From a virus, in IMG/VR virus record IMGVR_UViG_3300043419_001353, positions 1 through 37,577 of that record: a stretch of 37,577 bases of DNA, one strand, 5' to 3'. The notes under the pieces were generated by a model. The model had not been told where the DNA came from and did no database searches. It was given only the letters and a program-made list of their open reading frames with translations. Of the stretch, positions 29,634-37,577 are shown in pieces. How positions within the stretch are numbered: position 1 is the first letter of the stretch; each line of letters begins with the position of its first letter. The position numbers were made by a program, and so were the translations under genes.

Positions 29634-30746
29634 ATGAGCACAGGAGTAAATGGCTGGAGATTTCCAGACTACACAGACACCCCAGACGTCCCTAGAGACC
29701 TAGGAAACCTTGGCACTGACATTGCAGCATTCATTGCTGCTAATCCAGGCCCACAGGGCCCTTCAGGCACCTTATCGGTAGGTACTGTAACTACTGTTAG
29801 TGCATCTACTCCAGCATCAGTAGTTAATGTAGGAACACCATCTAATGCTATATTAAACCTAACATTACCAAGAGGTATCGACGGAATAATTGGTGGCCCA
29901 GGCCCATCAAATGTTTTACAAATTGGAACTGTGACTAGCGCTACTACAGCGGCTGCTACTATAACTGGTACAAGCCCAACACAAACCTTAAATTTAGTGC
30001 TTCCTCAAGGTCCACAAGGAATTCCTGGACCCCAAGGCCCACAGGGACCTACTACTTTGGCAATAGGCACAACCACTACTGGAAATGCTGGAACAAATGC
30101 ATCTGTAACAAATACTGGAACTGCAACAAATGCTGTATTTGCATTTACAATTCCACGTGGAGCAACAGGAGCAACTGGTGCGACAGGACCTCAAGGTATT
30201 CCTGGAGATAGCGCAACAATTGATCCAATTCCAACAACAATAAGTTTAAATATTCCAATTTCATCTGGATACGGAGTTAACTCCAACTGGTACCCTTTTG
30301 CAAACAATCTTTATTCAATGGGGCAGCCAATAGATTCAGCAAATGGAGTAGTTTCAAATAGATTTTGGAAAACAATATATTCTAATACTGGAACCATTAA
30401 CACATCAGATCAAAGATTAAAAACTGAAATTTCTCCATCCACACTCGGTCTTGATTTCATAAACAATTTGAATCCTGTAAAATATAAATTTATTGAAGGT
30501 GGGACAGAGATAATTGAGGGTGACCTTGTTTCTATCCCTGGAACAAGAACTCACTATGGTCTTATTGCACAAGAGGTAAAAGAAGCTTTAGATGAATCTG
30601 GAGTCGGAGATTTTGCTGGTTGGGTGCAGATGGACATGTCCCAAGAGGATTCCATGCAAGGACTAAGATATGACCAGTTTATATCACCATTAATTAAAGC
30701 AGTGCAAGAGCTTACAGCGAGAGTTAAAGCATTAGAAGAGCAGTAA
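29634..30746 (+). CDS. Collagen-like tail fibre with S74 self-cleaving chaperone (370 aa)
   Basis: Short Gly-X-Y tracts at about 39-44 (GPQGPS), 126-139 (GPQGIPGPQGPQGP) and 176-192 (GATGATGATGPQGIPGD) alternate with Thr/Ala-rich beta blocks. The C-terminus is an intramolecular chaperone (Peptidase S74): S258-D259-Q-R261-L-K263 (TSDQRLKTEI), then GLIAQEV and a terminal coiled coil (ELTARVKALEEQ). Cleavage just before Ser258 would free the last 113 residues after trimer folding, as in endosialidase-type fibres. GIPGP and GPQGP tracts are typical P4H targets. Likely a receptor-binding trimer. Leaderless start. Confidence 0.82.
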   Translation: MSTGVNGWRFPDYTDTPDVPRDLGNLGTDIAAFIAANPGPQGPSGTLSVGTVTTVSASTPASVVNVGTPSNAILNLTLPRGIDGIIGGPGPSNVLQIGTVTSATTAAATITGTSPTQTLNLVLPQGPQGIPGPQGPQGPTTLAIGTTTTGNAGTNASVTNTGTATNAVFAFTIPRGATGATGATGPQGIPGDSATIDPIPTTISLNIPISSGYGVNSNWYPFANNLYSMGQPIDSANGVVSNRFWKTIYSNTGTINTSDQRLKTEISPSTLGLDFINNLNPVKYKFIEGGTEIIEGDLVSIPGTRTHYGLIAQEVKEALDESGVGDFAGWVQMDMSQEDSMQGLRYDQFISPLIKAVQELTARVKALEEQ

Positions 30747-30749
30747 GAC

Positions 30750-32555
30750 ATGTCATACAAATATACTGTCTTAAAAGATAATCCCCTTTCTTTCTTTTTA
30801 TTGGACGAAGTTCGTTCTGGAACCGCTGGGGTATACGATAATTTAAGAACACTGTATGCCACATACGCAGATTTAAGAGATAATGGTATTTCATACGCAG
30901 CCATAAGTGGGCTTCCAATAAAAGATTATTCTGGTAACTCCATGGAAGGATATGCAATAGATGCCTCTGCAATGGAAGTTCTTCCTATTGTTGGTGCGGG
31001 AGTTAGAGGAACAGAAATAAATGAGAGTGTAGACTTAGCATTAAAGGCTTTGGGTGTAGCTACTAGCAAGAGACCAGATAGCCCATTTTCTTTTGAGGCA
31101 TGGTTTATTCCAAGCGCAGATGATCTTAATGAGTATTTAATAGTAGGAGATTCAGAAAATCAAATAGGTCTATTTTATGTAAATGAAAATGTTGTTTTTA
31201 AATGCAATGAGGACCAGTATGTTTTTGCTAAAGTCCCAATGAATCAAGCAATGCATATAGTCGGAACTTACTCTAAAGACGCAATATCTTTATATGTAAA
31301 CGGGTCTCTAATGTCACAAAAAAATATTTATGGTAGTGTTAAATTTTCTAATAGCGTGTTAAACTTAAAAATTGGTCCAGCTAATCCTGGTAAGATATTC
31401 CTGATTGATTCAGTTGCAATCTATGGGTATGAACTAGACAGCAATATATGTGCTAGTCATTACAAAGCTGGTTACAAAGAAACAAAATATTCTCAAATAG
31501 TTTATTCTAATGAGGGAATTCTATTTTCATTAAATTCGTCTAGCATTAAGCCAGCAGTTTCATACAGATACCCTGGCAACAAGCCACTATCAGAAATTGC
31601 TTCAGGTGAAGGATATTACAACCCAACATTTAGTAGGATAGAGTTTGCAAAGACTGAATTGCCAGAATCTAAATCATTTGTATTTGAGCAAAGACTGTAT
31701 GTGCCAAATCCAGAAAACATTGTGTCTTCAAGAATATCTTATGGGCAAGATGTAAAAAATGTTTTAGTAGAAATACAAGTGCCAGGAGAATCATGGGCGG
31801 AATGTAAAAATAACGCACCGCTCCCATACTACAATAAAAATGAAAACTCTATGAGTCCAATAATGGATATCCGTGTAACCATGACAACGGCAGACTCCTC
31901 ATTTGATCTTCCTTATTTTGATAAGCTTGAAATAGACTTATATTCAAATAAAGATTTTTACTCTGATAATAGTGGTGCTAAAATATATTCAAATTATGAT
32001 TACTCTCTGGGATACTATAACTCTCCAGTAAGAATGCAAAATAAATATAACGGACTTTCTATGTATTCTGGCCACGGCTTTTCGGTAGACATTGCAATTG
32101 AACCAAGAACTATCGAGATGTTTTTTACCCCAAGAGAAGGAAAGAATGTACTATTCTCATCAAGCTCTTCAAACTTAAGCTGGACAAATGGCGGGGTTAT
32201 TACTAAAAATGGAATTAGCGCAATATATGTAAATGGGGTCAACAGGACCGCCTCTACCAACATATCTGAATTTCTATTAAATGGGGTATCTCACCACATA
32301 ATGATAGTTTTATCCGCCGCTGCAACTAATATTAAGATAAATCAAAACCAGGATGACTCAAATTATGGTGGAGCAAATACATACAGCAACCTGGCCTTTT
32401 ATACAAAAGCTTTTTCTTCCGCAGAAGCAATTAAAAACTACAAGATGTATTGCTCAGATAACTCCTTTGCCGTGCAAGACCCTGGTATAATTTTTGGAGA
32501 AAGTGCTACTGGCGAAGACAATACCCCCTACTTCGTAAGATCTTTTGACTCTTAG
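30750..32555 (+). CDS. LamG/concanavalin-like virion protein (601 aa)
   Basis: Two laminin-G/lectin-like beta sandwiches: residues about 105-235 (SFEAWFIPSADDLNEYLIVG, with MHIVGTYSKDAISLYVNGSL) and about 450-570 (RTIEMFFTPREGKNVLFSSS, AIYVNGVNR). Lectin domains of this kind bind glycans. It starts 3 nt after the collagen fibre stop. The last structural gene before the portal region, so it may be a tail-tip or decoration protein. Confidence 0.65.
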   Translation: MSYKYTVLKDNPLSFFLLDEVRSGTAGVYDNLRTLYATYADLRDNGISYAAISGLPIKDYSGNSMEGYAIDASAMEVLPIVGAGVRGTEINESVDLALKALGVATSKRPDSPFSFEAWFIPSADDLNEYLIVGDSENQIGLFYVNENVVFKCNEDQYVFAKVPMNQAMHIVGTYSKDAISLYVNGSLMSQKNIYGSVKFSNSVLNLKIGPANPGKIFLIDSVAIYGYELDSNICASHYKAGYKETKYSQIVYSNEGILFSLNSSSIKPAVSYRYPGNKPLSEIASGEGYYNPTFSRIEFAKTELPESKSFVFEQRLYVPNPENIVSSRISYGQDVKNVLVEIQVPGESWAECKNNAPLPYYNKNENSMSPIMDIRVTMTTADSSFDLPYFDKLEIDLYSNKDFYSDNSGAKIYSNYDYSLGYYNSPVRMQNKYNGLSMYSGHGFSVDIAIEPRTIEMFFTPREGKNVLFSSSSSNLSWTNGGVITKNGISAIYVNGVNRTASTNISEFLLNGVSHHIMIVLSAAATNIKINQNQDDSNYGGANTYSNLAFYTKAFSSAEAIKNYKMYCSDNSFAVQDPGIIFGESATGEDNTPYFVRSFDS

Positions 32556-32620
32556 GCCCTAGTTTTTAAAAAATATTGTATTAAGTTGGTACAGAAGATG
32601 GACTTTTGTTAGGAATAATG

Positions 32621-32634
32621 GTAAACTGGTTTAC
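32621..32634. promoter_or_regulatory. Palindrome before the 32637 gene
   Basis: GTAAAC-TG-GTTTAC, a 6+6 perfect palindrome ending 2 nt before the ATG. It covers the place of a ribosome site and could be an operator or RNA structure. No -10 at the 6-nt spacing is present here. Confidence 0.4.
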
Positions 32635-32636
32635 AT

Positions 32637-32975
32637 ATGGAAATCTTAAATCAAAAAAGTCAGATCATTGAAGAGACACGCCTAGGCATATACGTATGGG
32701 AAATGCCAGATGGTCGTTGGATTGGAGACGATGATGGCAACTTTCTTTCTATAACATCTACAAAAGGCAATCGTTCCAGAATAGCCTCACTTGCAGATGC
32801 AGTTAGACATTATGGTATTACCGAAGGTCAACCTAAATTTCTTTCTGGCAGAAGAAAAATTGATGATGAAGAATTTGAACATCAGAATGAAAGACTTAAG
32901 TGGGGTCTTACTCCAGACCCTCTAGATATTGGAGAATACAAAGATTCAATCTTAAGAGGAGGAGCTGTAAAATGA
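32637..32975 (+). CDS. Small head-region protein (112 aa)
   Basis: MEILNQKSQIIEETRLGIYV, then WEMPDGRWIGDDDGNFLSIT and a charged C-terminal half (EEFEHQNERLKWGLTPDPLD). Its stop overlaps the portal start (ATGA). Small proteins with WxMPDGRWxGDxxGN patterns sit next to portal genes in other aquatic phages (from memory). Function unknown. Confidence 0.7.
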   Translation: MEILNQKSQIIEETRLGIYVWEMPDGRWIGDDDGNFLSITSTKGNRSRIASLADAVRHYGITEGQPKFLSGRRKIDDEEFEHQNERLKWGLTPDPLDIGEYKDSILRGGAVK

Positions 32976-34555
32976 CACAGTTTTTAGAAGACGGACCAGA
33001 AGATACATATGAGGTATCTGTTAAAAATAGCTCAGACCTATTTTCATTTAAGAAAGAAAAGGAACACGTAGACCCATTTGCTATTGGAATTGATGATCTT
33101 AAAAAAGTAAGAGGGCTAGGCACAAACTTTAAAAGAAAAGTAAACAGAGATTTTGCAAAATCATTTACTGGCAAAGACGGAGCAGGAACACAACAGAATT
33201 TATTACAGTCGGCGGTTACTGGATATGCAATGTTTGACCTTGTACAACCAGTATATAATCTAGAATATCTTTCACAAATATACGAAGTTTCAACATACAA
33301 TTATGCTGCTATCAATGCTAAGGTTGCAAACATTGTTGGACTTGGATATTCTTTTATGGAAACAAGAAAAACAAATGATGCTATTGATGCAATAACAGAT
33401 GATAAGCAGTTAGATAGAGCTCGCAGAAAGCTAAATAAATTAAAGCAAGATCTTCAGGACTGGCTAGACGCAACAAACGAAGAAGATACATTTACGGAAA
33501 CGTTAATAAAAGTATACACAGACCTAGAAGCAACTGGTAACGGATACATTGAAATTGGCAGAACTACAGGCGGAGACATTGGGTATATTGGACATATCCC
33601 AGCAAAGACTATGCGTGTTAGAAGACTTCGAGATGGGTTTATGCAATTGCTTTACGGCAAGGCAGTCTTTTTTAGAAATTTTGGAGATTCAGAAACACCA
33701 AACCCAATTGGGGATGTAGAAGATCGTCCAAATGAAATTATTCACTTAAAGAAATATACTCCAATGAATAACTACTACGGTATTCCAGATATCGTAGCAG
33801 CTCAGATGTCACTTGCTGGAAATGAATTTGCTGGCAGATACAACTTGGATTATTTTGAAAACAAAGCGGTACCAAGATATATTATCACTGTAAAGGGAGC
33901 CAAGCTCTCACCAGAATCAGAAAGAAAATTACTTGAATTTTTCCAAGTTGGTCTAAAAGGAAAGAATCACAGATCTCTGTATATCCCTCTACCAGCAGAT
34001 AGCCCAGACAATAAAGTTGAATTTAAGATGGAGCCAGTTGAAGCTGGTGCTCAAGAGTCCTCATTTAATATTTATAGACAGTCAAATAGAGATGAAATTC
34101 TATTGGCCCATAGAGTTCCAATTAATAAAATTGGTGTTCCAGAAGGAGTGTCTTTGGCAAATGCCAGAGATGCAGATAAAACATTTAAAGAGCAGGTTTG
34201 CCGACCAGCTCAAATGAGACTTGAAAAAAGAATTAATTCAATAATAGAAGAAAAGACAGATGCATTAAAAATTAAATTCGAAGAGCTTACTTTGACTGAC
34301 GAAGATACCCAGTCACAAATAGACGAGAGATATTTAAGAATGCAGGTAATTACTCCAAACGAAGTTAGAATTAGAAAGGGTATGATTCCCGTAGACGGCG
34401 GAGATGAAATGGTTGAATTAAAGCCACAGCAAGCTGCTGACCAAAAAGCAACCGCTGGTAAAACCAGGGCTAGGGATTCAGAAAGATCTGCCGCCTCTTC
34501 CGATAAAGTCGGAGAAGGCAGAAATGCAAAAGGCGACGGCAAAAAGGTTGACTAA
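32972..34555 (+). CDS. Portal protein (527 aa)
   Basis: Dodecameric ring at the capsid vertex for DNA passage. The core matches HK97-type portals: long helices, YNYAAINAKVANIVGLGYS (about 109-127), TDLEATGNGYIEIGR (about 183-197), the wing/stem region DIVAAQMSLAGNEFAGRYNLDYFENKAVPRYII and QSNRDEILLAHRVPINKIGV (about 372-391). Length is typical. The frame is open 24 codons earlier (32900), but that start overlaps the previous gene. The ATG at 32972 has GAGGAG upstream and overlaps the stop (ATGA). Ends with a Lys/Ala-rich tail. Confidence 0.85.
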   Translation: MTQFLEDGPEDTYEVSVKNSSDLFSFKKEKEHVDPFAIGIDDLKKVRGLGTNFKRKVNRDFAKSFTGKDGAGTQQNLLQSAVTGYAMFDLVQPVYNLEYLSQIYEVSTYNYAAINAKVANIVGLGYSFMETRKTNDAIDAITDDKQLDRARRKLNKLKQDLQDWLDATNEEDTFTETLIKVYTDLEATGNGYIEIGRTTGGDIGYIGHIPAKTMRVRRLRDGFMQLLYGKAVFFRNFGDSETPNPIGDVEDRPNEIIHLKKYTPMNNYYGIPDIVAAQMSLAGNEFAGRYNLDYFENKAVPRYIITVKGAKLSPESERKLLEFFQVGLKGKNHRSLYIPLPADSPDNKVEFKMEPVEAGAQESSFNIYRQSNRDEILLAHRVPINKIGVPEGVSLANARDADKTFKEQVCRPAQMRLEKRINSIIEEKTDALKIKFEELTLTDEDTQSQIDERYLRMQVITPNEVRIRKGMIPVDGGDEMVELKPQQAADQKATAGKTRARDSERSAASSDKVGEGRNAKGDGKKVD

Positions 34556-34608
34556 ACCTAATCAACTGCTATTTGCATTATAGTAGATAAACCATTAAAA
34601 TTAAGCAT

Positions 34609-35958
34609 ATGAACATTGAAAAAGCCCAGTGGTCCTCCGACGGCCAAAACATTCATTTATCTGTCCCGTTCACAAAAGTGAATAGGGAAAATAGAACTGT
34701 TTCTGGCTTTGCTACATTAGACAATGTAGATCAAACAGGAGACGTAGTTACCGCAGAAGCAAGCATTAAAGCGTTTGAAAGTTTTAGAGGAAACCTAAGA
34801 GAGATGCATCAGCCTTTAGCTGTTGGCAAAGTAGTTTCATTTAAGCCAGAAACATACTATGATCAAAAGTCTCAAACTTTTTACAATGGAGTTTACGTAA
34901 CATCATACATTTCAAAGGGTGCACAAGATACTTGGGAAAAAGTTCTTGATGGCACTCTTTCTGGTTTTTCAATCGGCGGAAAGATTAAGGATTCAGATAA
35001 TGAAGTTAACAAAGCAACAGGAGAAGCAGTTCGATTCATTAAGGACTATGATCTTGTAGAGCTATCTATTGTAGACTCTCCAGCAAATGAAATGTGCAAT
35101 ATCGTTTCAATTGAAAAAATGAATGGTCAGCTTATATTCAAGGGCATGGCCGCAGATGTAGTTACAGAAAATATTTTTTATTGTGAAGAAAGCGATTCTG
35201 TTTTTATCTCAACAGACAAGACATACTCTTCTCCAGTTACTGGAAAAGAAGCTACGCTAATTGGCTGGGTTGAAAGCTCAGACATAAATAAATCAAAAGA
35301 GATAGATAAGATTCTTGCTTCATTTAAGAAGTCAAGAGTTCCGTTGCCTGGAATACAAACAATAGCAAAACAGGTAAACGTACAAGGAGGTAATGAAGTG
35401 GAAAAACTAAACGCAACTAGCACAGACGCAGCAGCTGTAGAAACAGCAGTTGAAGAAGTAGCAATCGTTGAAGAGACCCCAGTAGCATCTGATGCTCCTG
35501 TTGTCGAAGATGCACCAGCTGCTGATTCAGCAGAAGATGCAGACTCTGCTTCTGTAGATGTCTTTAAGTCAGTTGATGCTCCTCAAGCAGAAGCTGCAGT
35601 TGAAGAACCTGATTTTGCAAAAATGTTAGTAGACCTAAAGGGATTCTTTGCAGATACTCTTAGCAAGGCTACAGAGGCAAATGCAGTACAGGTTTCAGAA
35701 ATCAAAGAAACTGTAGAGACTTTTAGCAAGAGCGTAAATGCTCAAATTACAGAGTTAGCAGAAAAGCACAGTGCACTTAGTGCCGCTGTCACAGAAATCA
35801 AGGGCACCATTGATGGTGTTCAAAAGCGTGTAGATGCCGTAGAAGGCGATACAGCAATTAAGAAGTCCTCAGACCTTGGCGGGTCTGTTGCACCAGCAGT
35901 AAACAAATCAAAATGGAACGGTTCTTTCCTCGGTTCCGTAAACGAAATATTTAACTAG
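34609..35958 (+). CDS. Prohead protease fused to scaffold-like domain (449 aa)
   Basis: N-terminal domain (about 1-170) resembles XkdF/HK97-type prohead serine protease: His in REMHQPLAVGK (66 area), Ser in SGFSIGGKI (about 120-127) and the end motif LVELSIVDSPANEM (about 145-158). The second half is acidic and Ala/Val-rich (about 262-330), then a coiled coil (about 340-420) and a short basic C-terminus, as in internal scaffolds that the protease later removes. It directly precedes the major capsid protein. A start near 34609 is supported by a near-leaderless TAAAAT 7 nt upstream. Confidence 0.8.
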   Translation: MNIEKAQWSSDGQNIHLSVPFTKVNRENRTVSGFATLDNVDQTGDVVTAEASIKAFESFRGNLREMHQPLAVGKVVSFKPETYYDQKSQTFYNGVYVTSYISKGAQDTWEKVLDGTLSGFSIGGKIKDSDNEVNKATGEAVRFIKDYDLVELSIVDSPANEMCNIVSIEKMNGQLIFKGMAADVVTENIFYCEESDSVFISTDKTYSSPVTGKEATLIGWVESSDINKSKEIDKILASFKKSRVPLPGIQTIAKQVNVQGGNEVEKLNATSTDAAAVETAVEEVAIVEETPVASDAPVVEDAPAADSAEDADSASVDVFKSVDAPQAEAAVEEPDFAKMLVDLKGFFADTLSKATEANAVQVSEIKETVETFSKSVNAQITELAEKHSALSAAVTEIKGTIDGVQKRVDAVEGDTAIKKSSDLGGSVAPAVNKSKWNGSFLGSVNEIFN

Positions 35959-35972
35959 GGTAGGTGAATTAT

Positions 35973-37022
35973 ATGAGCAATGAAACATTAGAAAAAGCAA
36001 TCGCAGCAGGCACAACCGCCTCAACTGGTTTTGCATCAACAGCAGGTGGAGCAGGAGTACACACAGCGTCTGAAAACGGCAATGGTGGTCTTCTAAATCC
36101 AGAACAATCAGCTCGCTTCCTAGACTATATGTTCGATTCAACCGTAATTGGAAAAGTCGCACGTACAGTCCGAATGAAGTCAGACACAACAGAGATTGAT
36201 CGTATGTCAGTAGGAGAAAAGCTTGTTAAGCTTGCAACCGAAGGAGACAATACAGGTGTTAACTCAGCTGTAACTTTCTCAAAGATCTCTCTAACAACAA
36301 AGAAGCTTCGCATGGATTGGGAACTTTCAACTGAGTCTCTAGAAGACAATATTGAAGGTGCCGATCTTGAAGATCACATTGCACGTTTGATGGCAACACA
36401 GGCAGGAAATGACATCGAAGATGTTATTCTTAACGGTGACACAGCTCTTTCAAGCGATGCACTATACAAGTCATTTGACGGTGTAGTAAAGAAGGCTAAG
36501 ACTTCAGGTCGTGTAGTTGATGCAGCAGGAGCTAATATCTCCCGTGCAGTATTCAACTCAGCACTTAAGGCTTTGCCACGTAAGTACAAGCAACGTCGCA
36601 CAGACCTTCGCTTCCTTGCAGGATCAAACTTGATCCAAGATTACCTATACTCAAACTCACAGAACATTCAGAATGTTACTCCACAAGATATTGCTTCTGG
36701 CATTATCCGTGGTGATGTTCCTGTTCTAGGAGGTCCTGCAGGATATGTAGCTCCATACGCATTTGGTATTCCAATCGTTGAAGTTCCACTTCTTCCAGAG
36801 ACACAAGCTGGTACATACGCAAGCCCATCAGGCTCACACGGAGATGTCCACTTGACATTCCCTAATAACGTCGTAATTGGCGTAAAGCGTGACGTAACAG
36901 TTTACCGCTTCTTCTGGCCACGTAAGGACTCAATCGAGTACACAATGTATACTCGTGTTGGCGTTCAAATCGAGCAGGCAGACGCTTGGGTAGTTGTAAA
37001 GAACGTTAAGGTTGCTTCCTAA
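35973..37022 (+). CDS. Major capsid protein, HK97 fold (349 aa)
   Basis: Matches HK97-type capsid proteins: an N-terminal arm, then VGEKLVKLATEGDNTGVNSA (about 72-90), TTKKLRMDWELSTESLEDNI (about 107-126), MATQAGNDIEDVILNGD (about 137-153), FGIPIVEVPLLPE, and a C-terminal IGVKRDVTVYRFFWPRKDS and YTMYTRVGVQIEQADAWVV. The GTG at 35964 is in frame but the ATG at 35973 has AGGTGA upstream. Codon use differs: Arg is often CGT/CGC here, AGA elsewhere, which fits high expression. A strong terminator follows. No N-terminal delta domain is visible, consistent with the separate scaffold gene. Confidence 0.88.
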   Translation: MSNETLEKAIAAGTTASTGFASTAGGAGVHTASENGNGGLLNPEQSARFLDYMFDSTVIGKVARTVRMKSDTTEIDRMSVGEKLVKLATEGDNTGVNSAVTFSKISLTTKKLRMDWELSTESLEDNIEGADLEDHIARLMATQAGNDIEDVILNGDTALSSDALYKSFDGVVKKAKTSGRVVDAAGANISRAVFNSALKALPRKYKQRRTDLRFLAGSNLIQDYLYSNSQNIQNVTPQDIASGIIRGDVPVLGGPAGYVAPYAFGIPIVEVPLLPETQAGTYASPSGSHGDVHLTFPNNVVIGVKRDVTVYRFFWPRKDSIEYTMYTRVGVQIEQADAWVVVKNVKVAS

Positions 37023-37038
37023 TTAGGAATTAATCTCG

Positions 37039-37070
37039 GAAAAGCCCCCAATTAATTTTGGGGGCTTTTC
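37039..37070 (+). terminator. Strong terminator after the major capsid gene
   Basis: GAAAAGCCCCCAA pairs with TTGGGGGCTTTTC (13 bp, 6-nt loop TTAATT). Classic intrinsic terminator, A-rich on the left arm so bidirectional in principle. Confidence 0.85.
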
Positions 37071-37088
37071 ATTTTAATTATACAATGC

Positions 37089-37094
37089 TATAAT
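37089..37094 (+). promoter_or_regulatory. Extended -10 promoter after the capsid terminator
   Basis: TGCTATAAT, then a 28-nt stretch with GGAG before the ATG at 37123. It restarts transcription after the terminator. Confidence 0.55.
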
Positions 37095-37122
37095 GGTTAT
37101 TACCTAGAAAAAGGAGTAGTAA

Positions 37123-37518
37123 ATGTCTTTTGACACATTAAAGGTCGGAGAGCTAAAAGCAATTGCAGAAGACTTTGCAGTTGAGACAGAAGGACTTAAG
37201 AACAAGCAAGACATAATCGCAGCACTAACAGAAGAGGGTGTCACATACGAAGTGTATGCAAAGACACTTAAAGATGTAGAAGATGCAAAAGAGGAAATTG
37301 AAATCCTCCCAGTATTTGATCCAAAGGCAGAACGCACAGAAGATACTGTGCTAGTTAGAATGACAAGAGCAAACTTTAGATACGACATTTTGGGACACAC
37401 GTTCACACAGGACCACCCATTTGTAGCAATGCATAAAGATTCTGCTCAAGCAATTTTTGATATAGAGGAGGGGTTTCGTTTAGCCACACCAAAAGAAGTA
37501 CAGGATTATTACGGCTAA
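37123..37518 (+). CDS. Head-completion-like protein with HeH/SAP-type N-terminus (131 aa)
   Basis: N-terminal helices TLKVGELKAIAEDFAVETEG followed by LKNKQDIIAALTEEG (about 5-39) resemble a HeH/SAP/LEM-like domain that in phages binds DNA or subunits. The C-terminal half (TVLVRMTRANFRYDILGHTF) is beta-rich. Position after the capsid gene suggests a head-completion or connector protein. GGAG lies upstream. Confidence 0.65.
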   Translation: MSFDTLKVGELKAIAEDFAVETEGLKNKQDIIAALTEEGVTYEVYAKTLKDVEDAKEEIEILPVFDPKAERTEDTVLVRMTRANFRYDILGHTFTQDHPFVAMHKDSAQAIFDIEEGFRLATPKEVQDYYG

Positions 37519-37533
37519 TCTTAACCACACAAA

Positions 37534-37577
37534 ATGGAAATTATAGTAGGAACAAATGCTCCAGTAAAGCAAAGAGT
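37534..37577 (+). CDS. Start of a further gene, partial at window edge
   Basis: ATG at 37534 opens a frame (MEIIVGTNAPVKQR) with no stop before the edge. No clear ribosome site is present, and only 14 codons are visible, so the call is weak. Downstream of capsid and head-completion genes, it is likely another head-tail gene. Confidence 0.35.
   Translation, partial: MEIIVGTNAPVKQR

Overview
This window is part of a tailed double-stranded DNA phage (or phage-plasmid) genome. It carries an HK97-type portal, prohead protease and major capsid protein, at least eight tail or fibre proteins, a holin and a lytic transglycosylase, a B12-dependent ribonucleotide reductase, and a dense set of protein- or glycan-modifying enzymes. 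The DNA is A+T rich and Arg is mostly AGA. Many genes have a TATAAT-like box exactly 6 nt before the ATG, which predicts leaderless mRNAs. Leaderless genes, very small TAATG-overlapping genes and extended -10 promoters (TGCTATAAT) suggest an actinobacterial host, perhaps a low-GC freshwater lineage. That host call is inference.

Layout. 1-1569: a leftward block of eight tiny genes driven by four look-alike promoters (GTCAG-N10-TATAAT-like). It is split by a gene-free stretch (276-555) with a perfect DnaA box, a near-match, four iteron-like repeats and a hairpin, which is a candidate replication origin. TGTGA-N6-TCACA palindromes lie upstream of both operon heads. 1826-4855: rightward accessory genes (two sulfotransferase-like paralogues, a small Cys protein, a 26-aa membrane peptide, tRNA-Ile(UAU), an SGNH-like protein), a leftward TylF-type methyltransferase, and two small membrane proteins. 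4944-5163: a gene-free stretch with a 16-bp parS-like ParB site. 5164-9101: a flavin-dependent halogenase homologue, a membrane protein, a 2OG-Fe(II) oxygenase, and a leftward lysis/small-gene operon. 9404-11647: class II RNR, then a holin-like protein with an EF-hand loop.

11716-25179: tail and fibre genes. Two encode fibres that end in Phe/Pro-rich repeats plus a C-terminal Hint (Hedgehog/intein) domain. 25263-29613: five 2OG-Fe(II) oxygenases and a DUF6065-like gene. 29634-32555: a collagen-like fibre with an S74 self-cleaving chaperone, and a LamG-like protein. 32637-37577: a small protein, portal, protease-scaffold, major capsid protein, a strong terminator, a head-completion-like protein and the start of one more gene. 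No terminase is seen.

The most unusual theme is that six prolyl-hydroxylase-like oxygenases and a halogenase share the genome with Pro-rich and collagen-like fibre proteins. I propose, as a testable inference, that the phage chemically modifies and autoprocesses its own tail fibres. The sulfotransferases, methyltransferase and SGNH protein may act on virion or host glycans.
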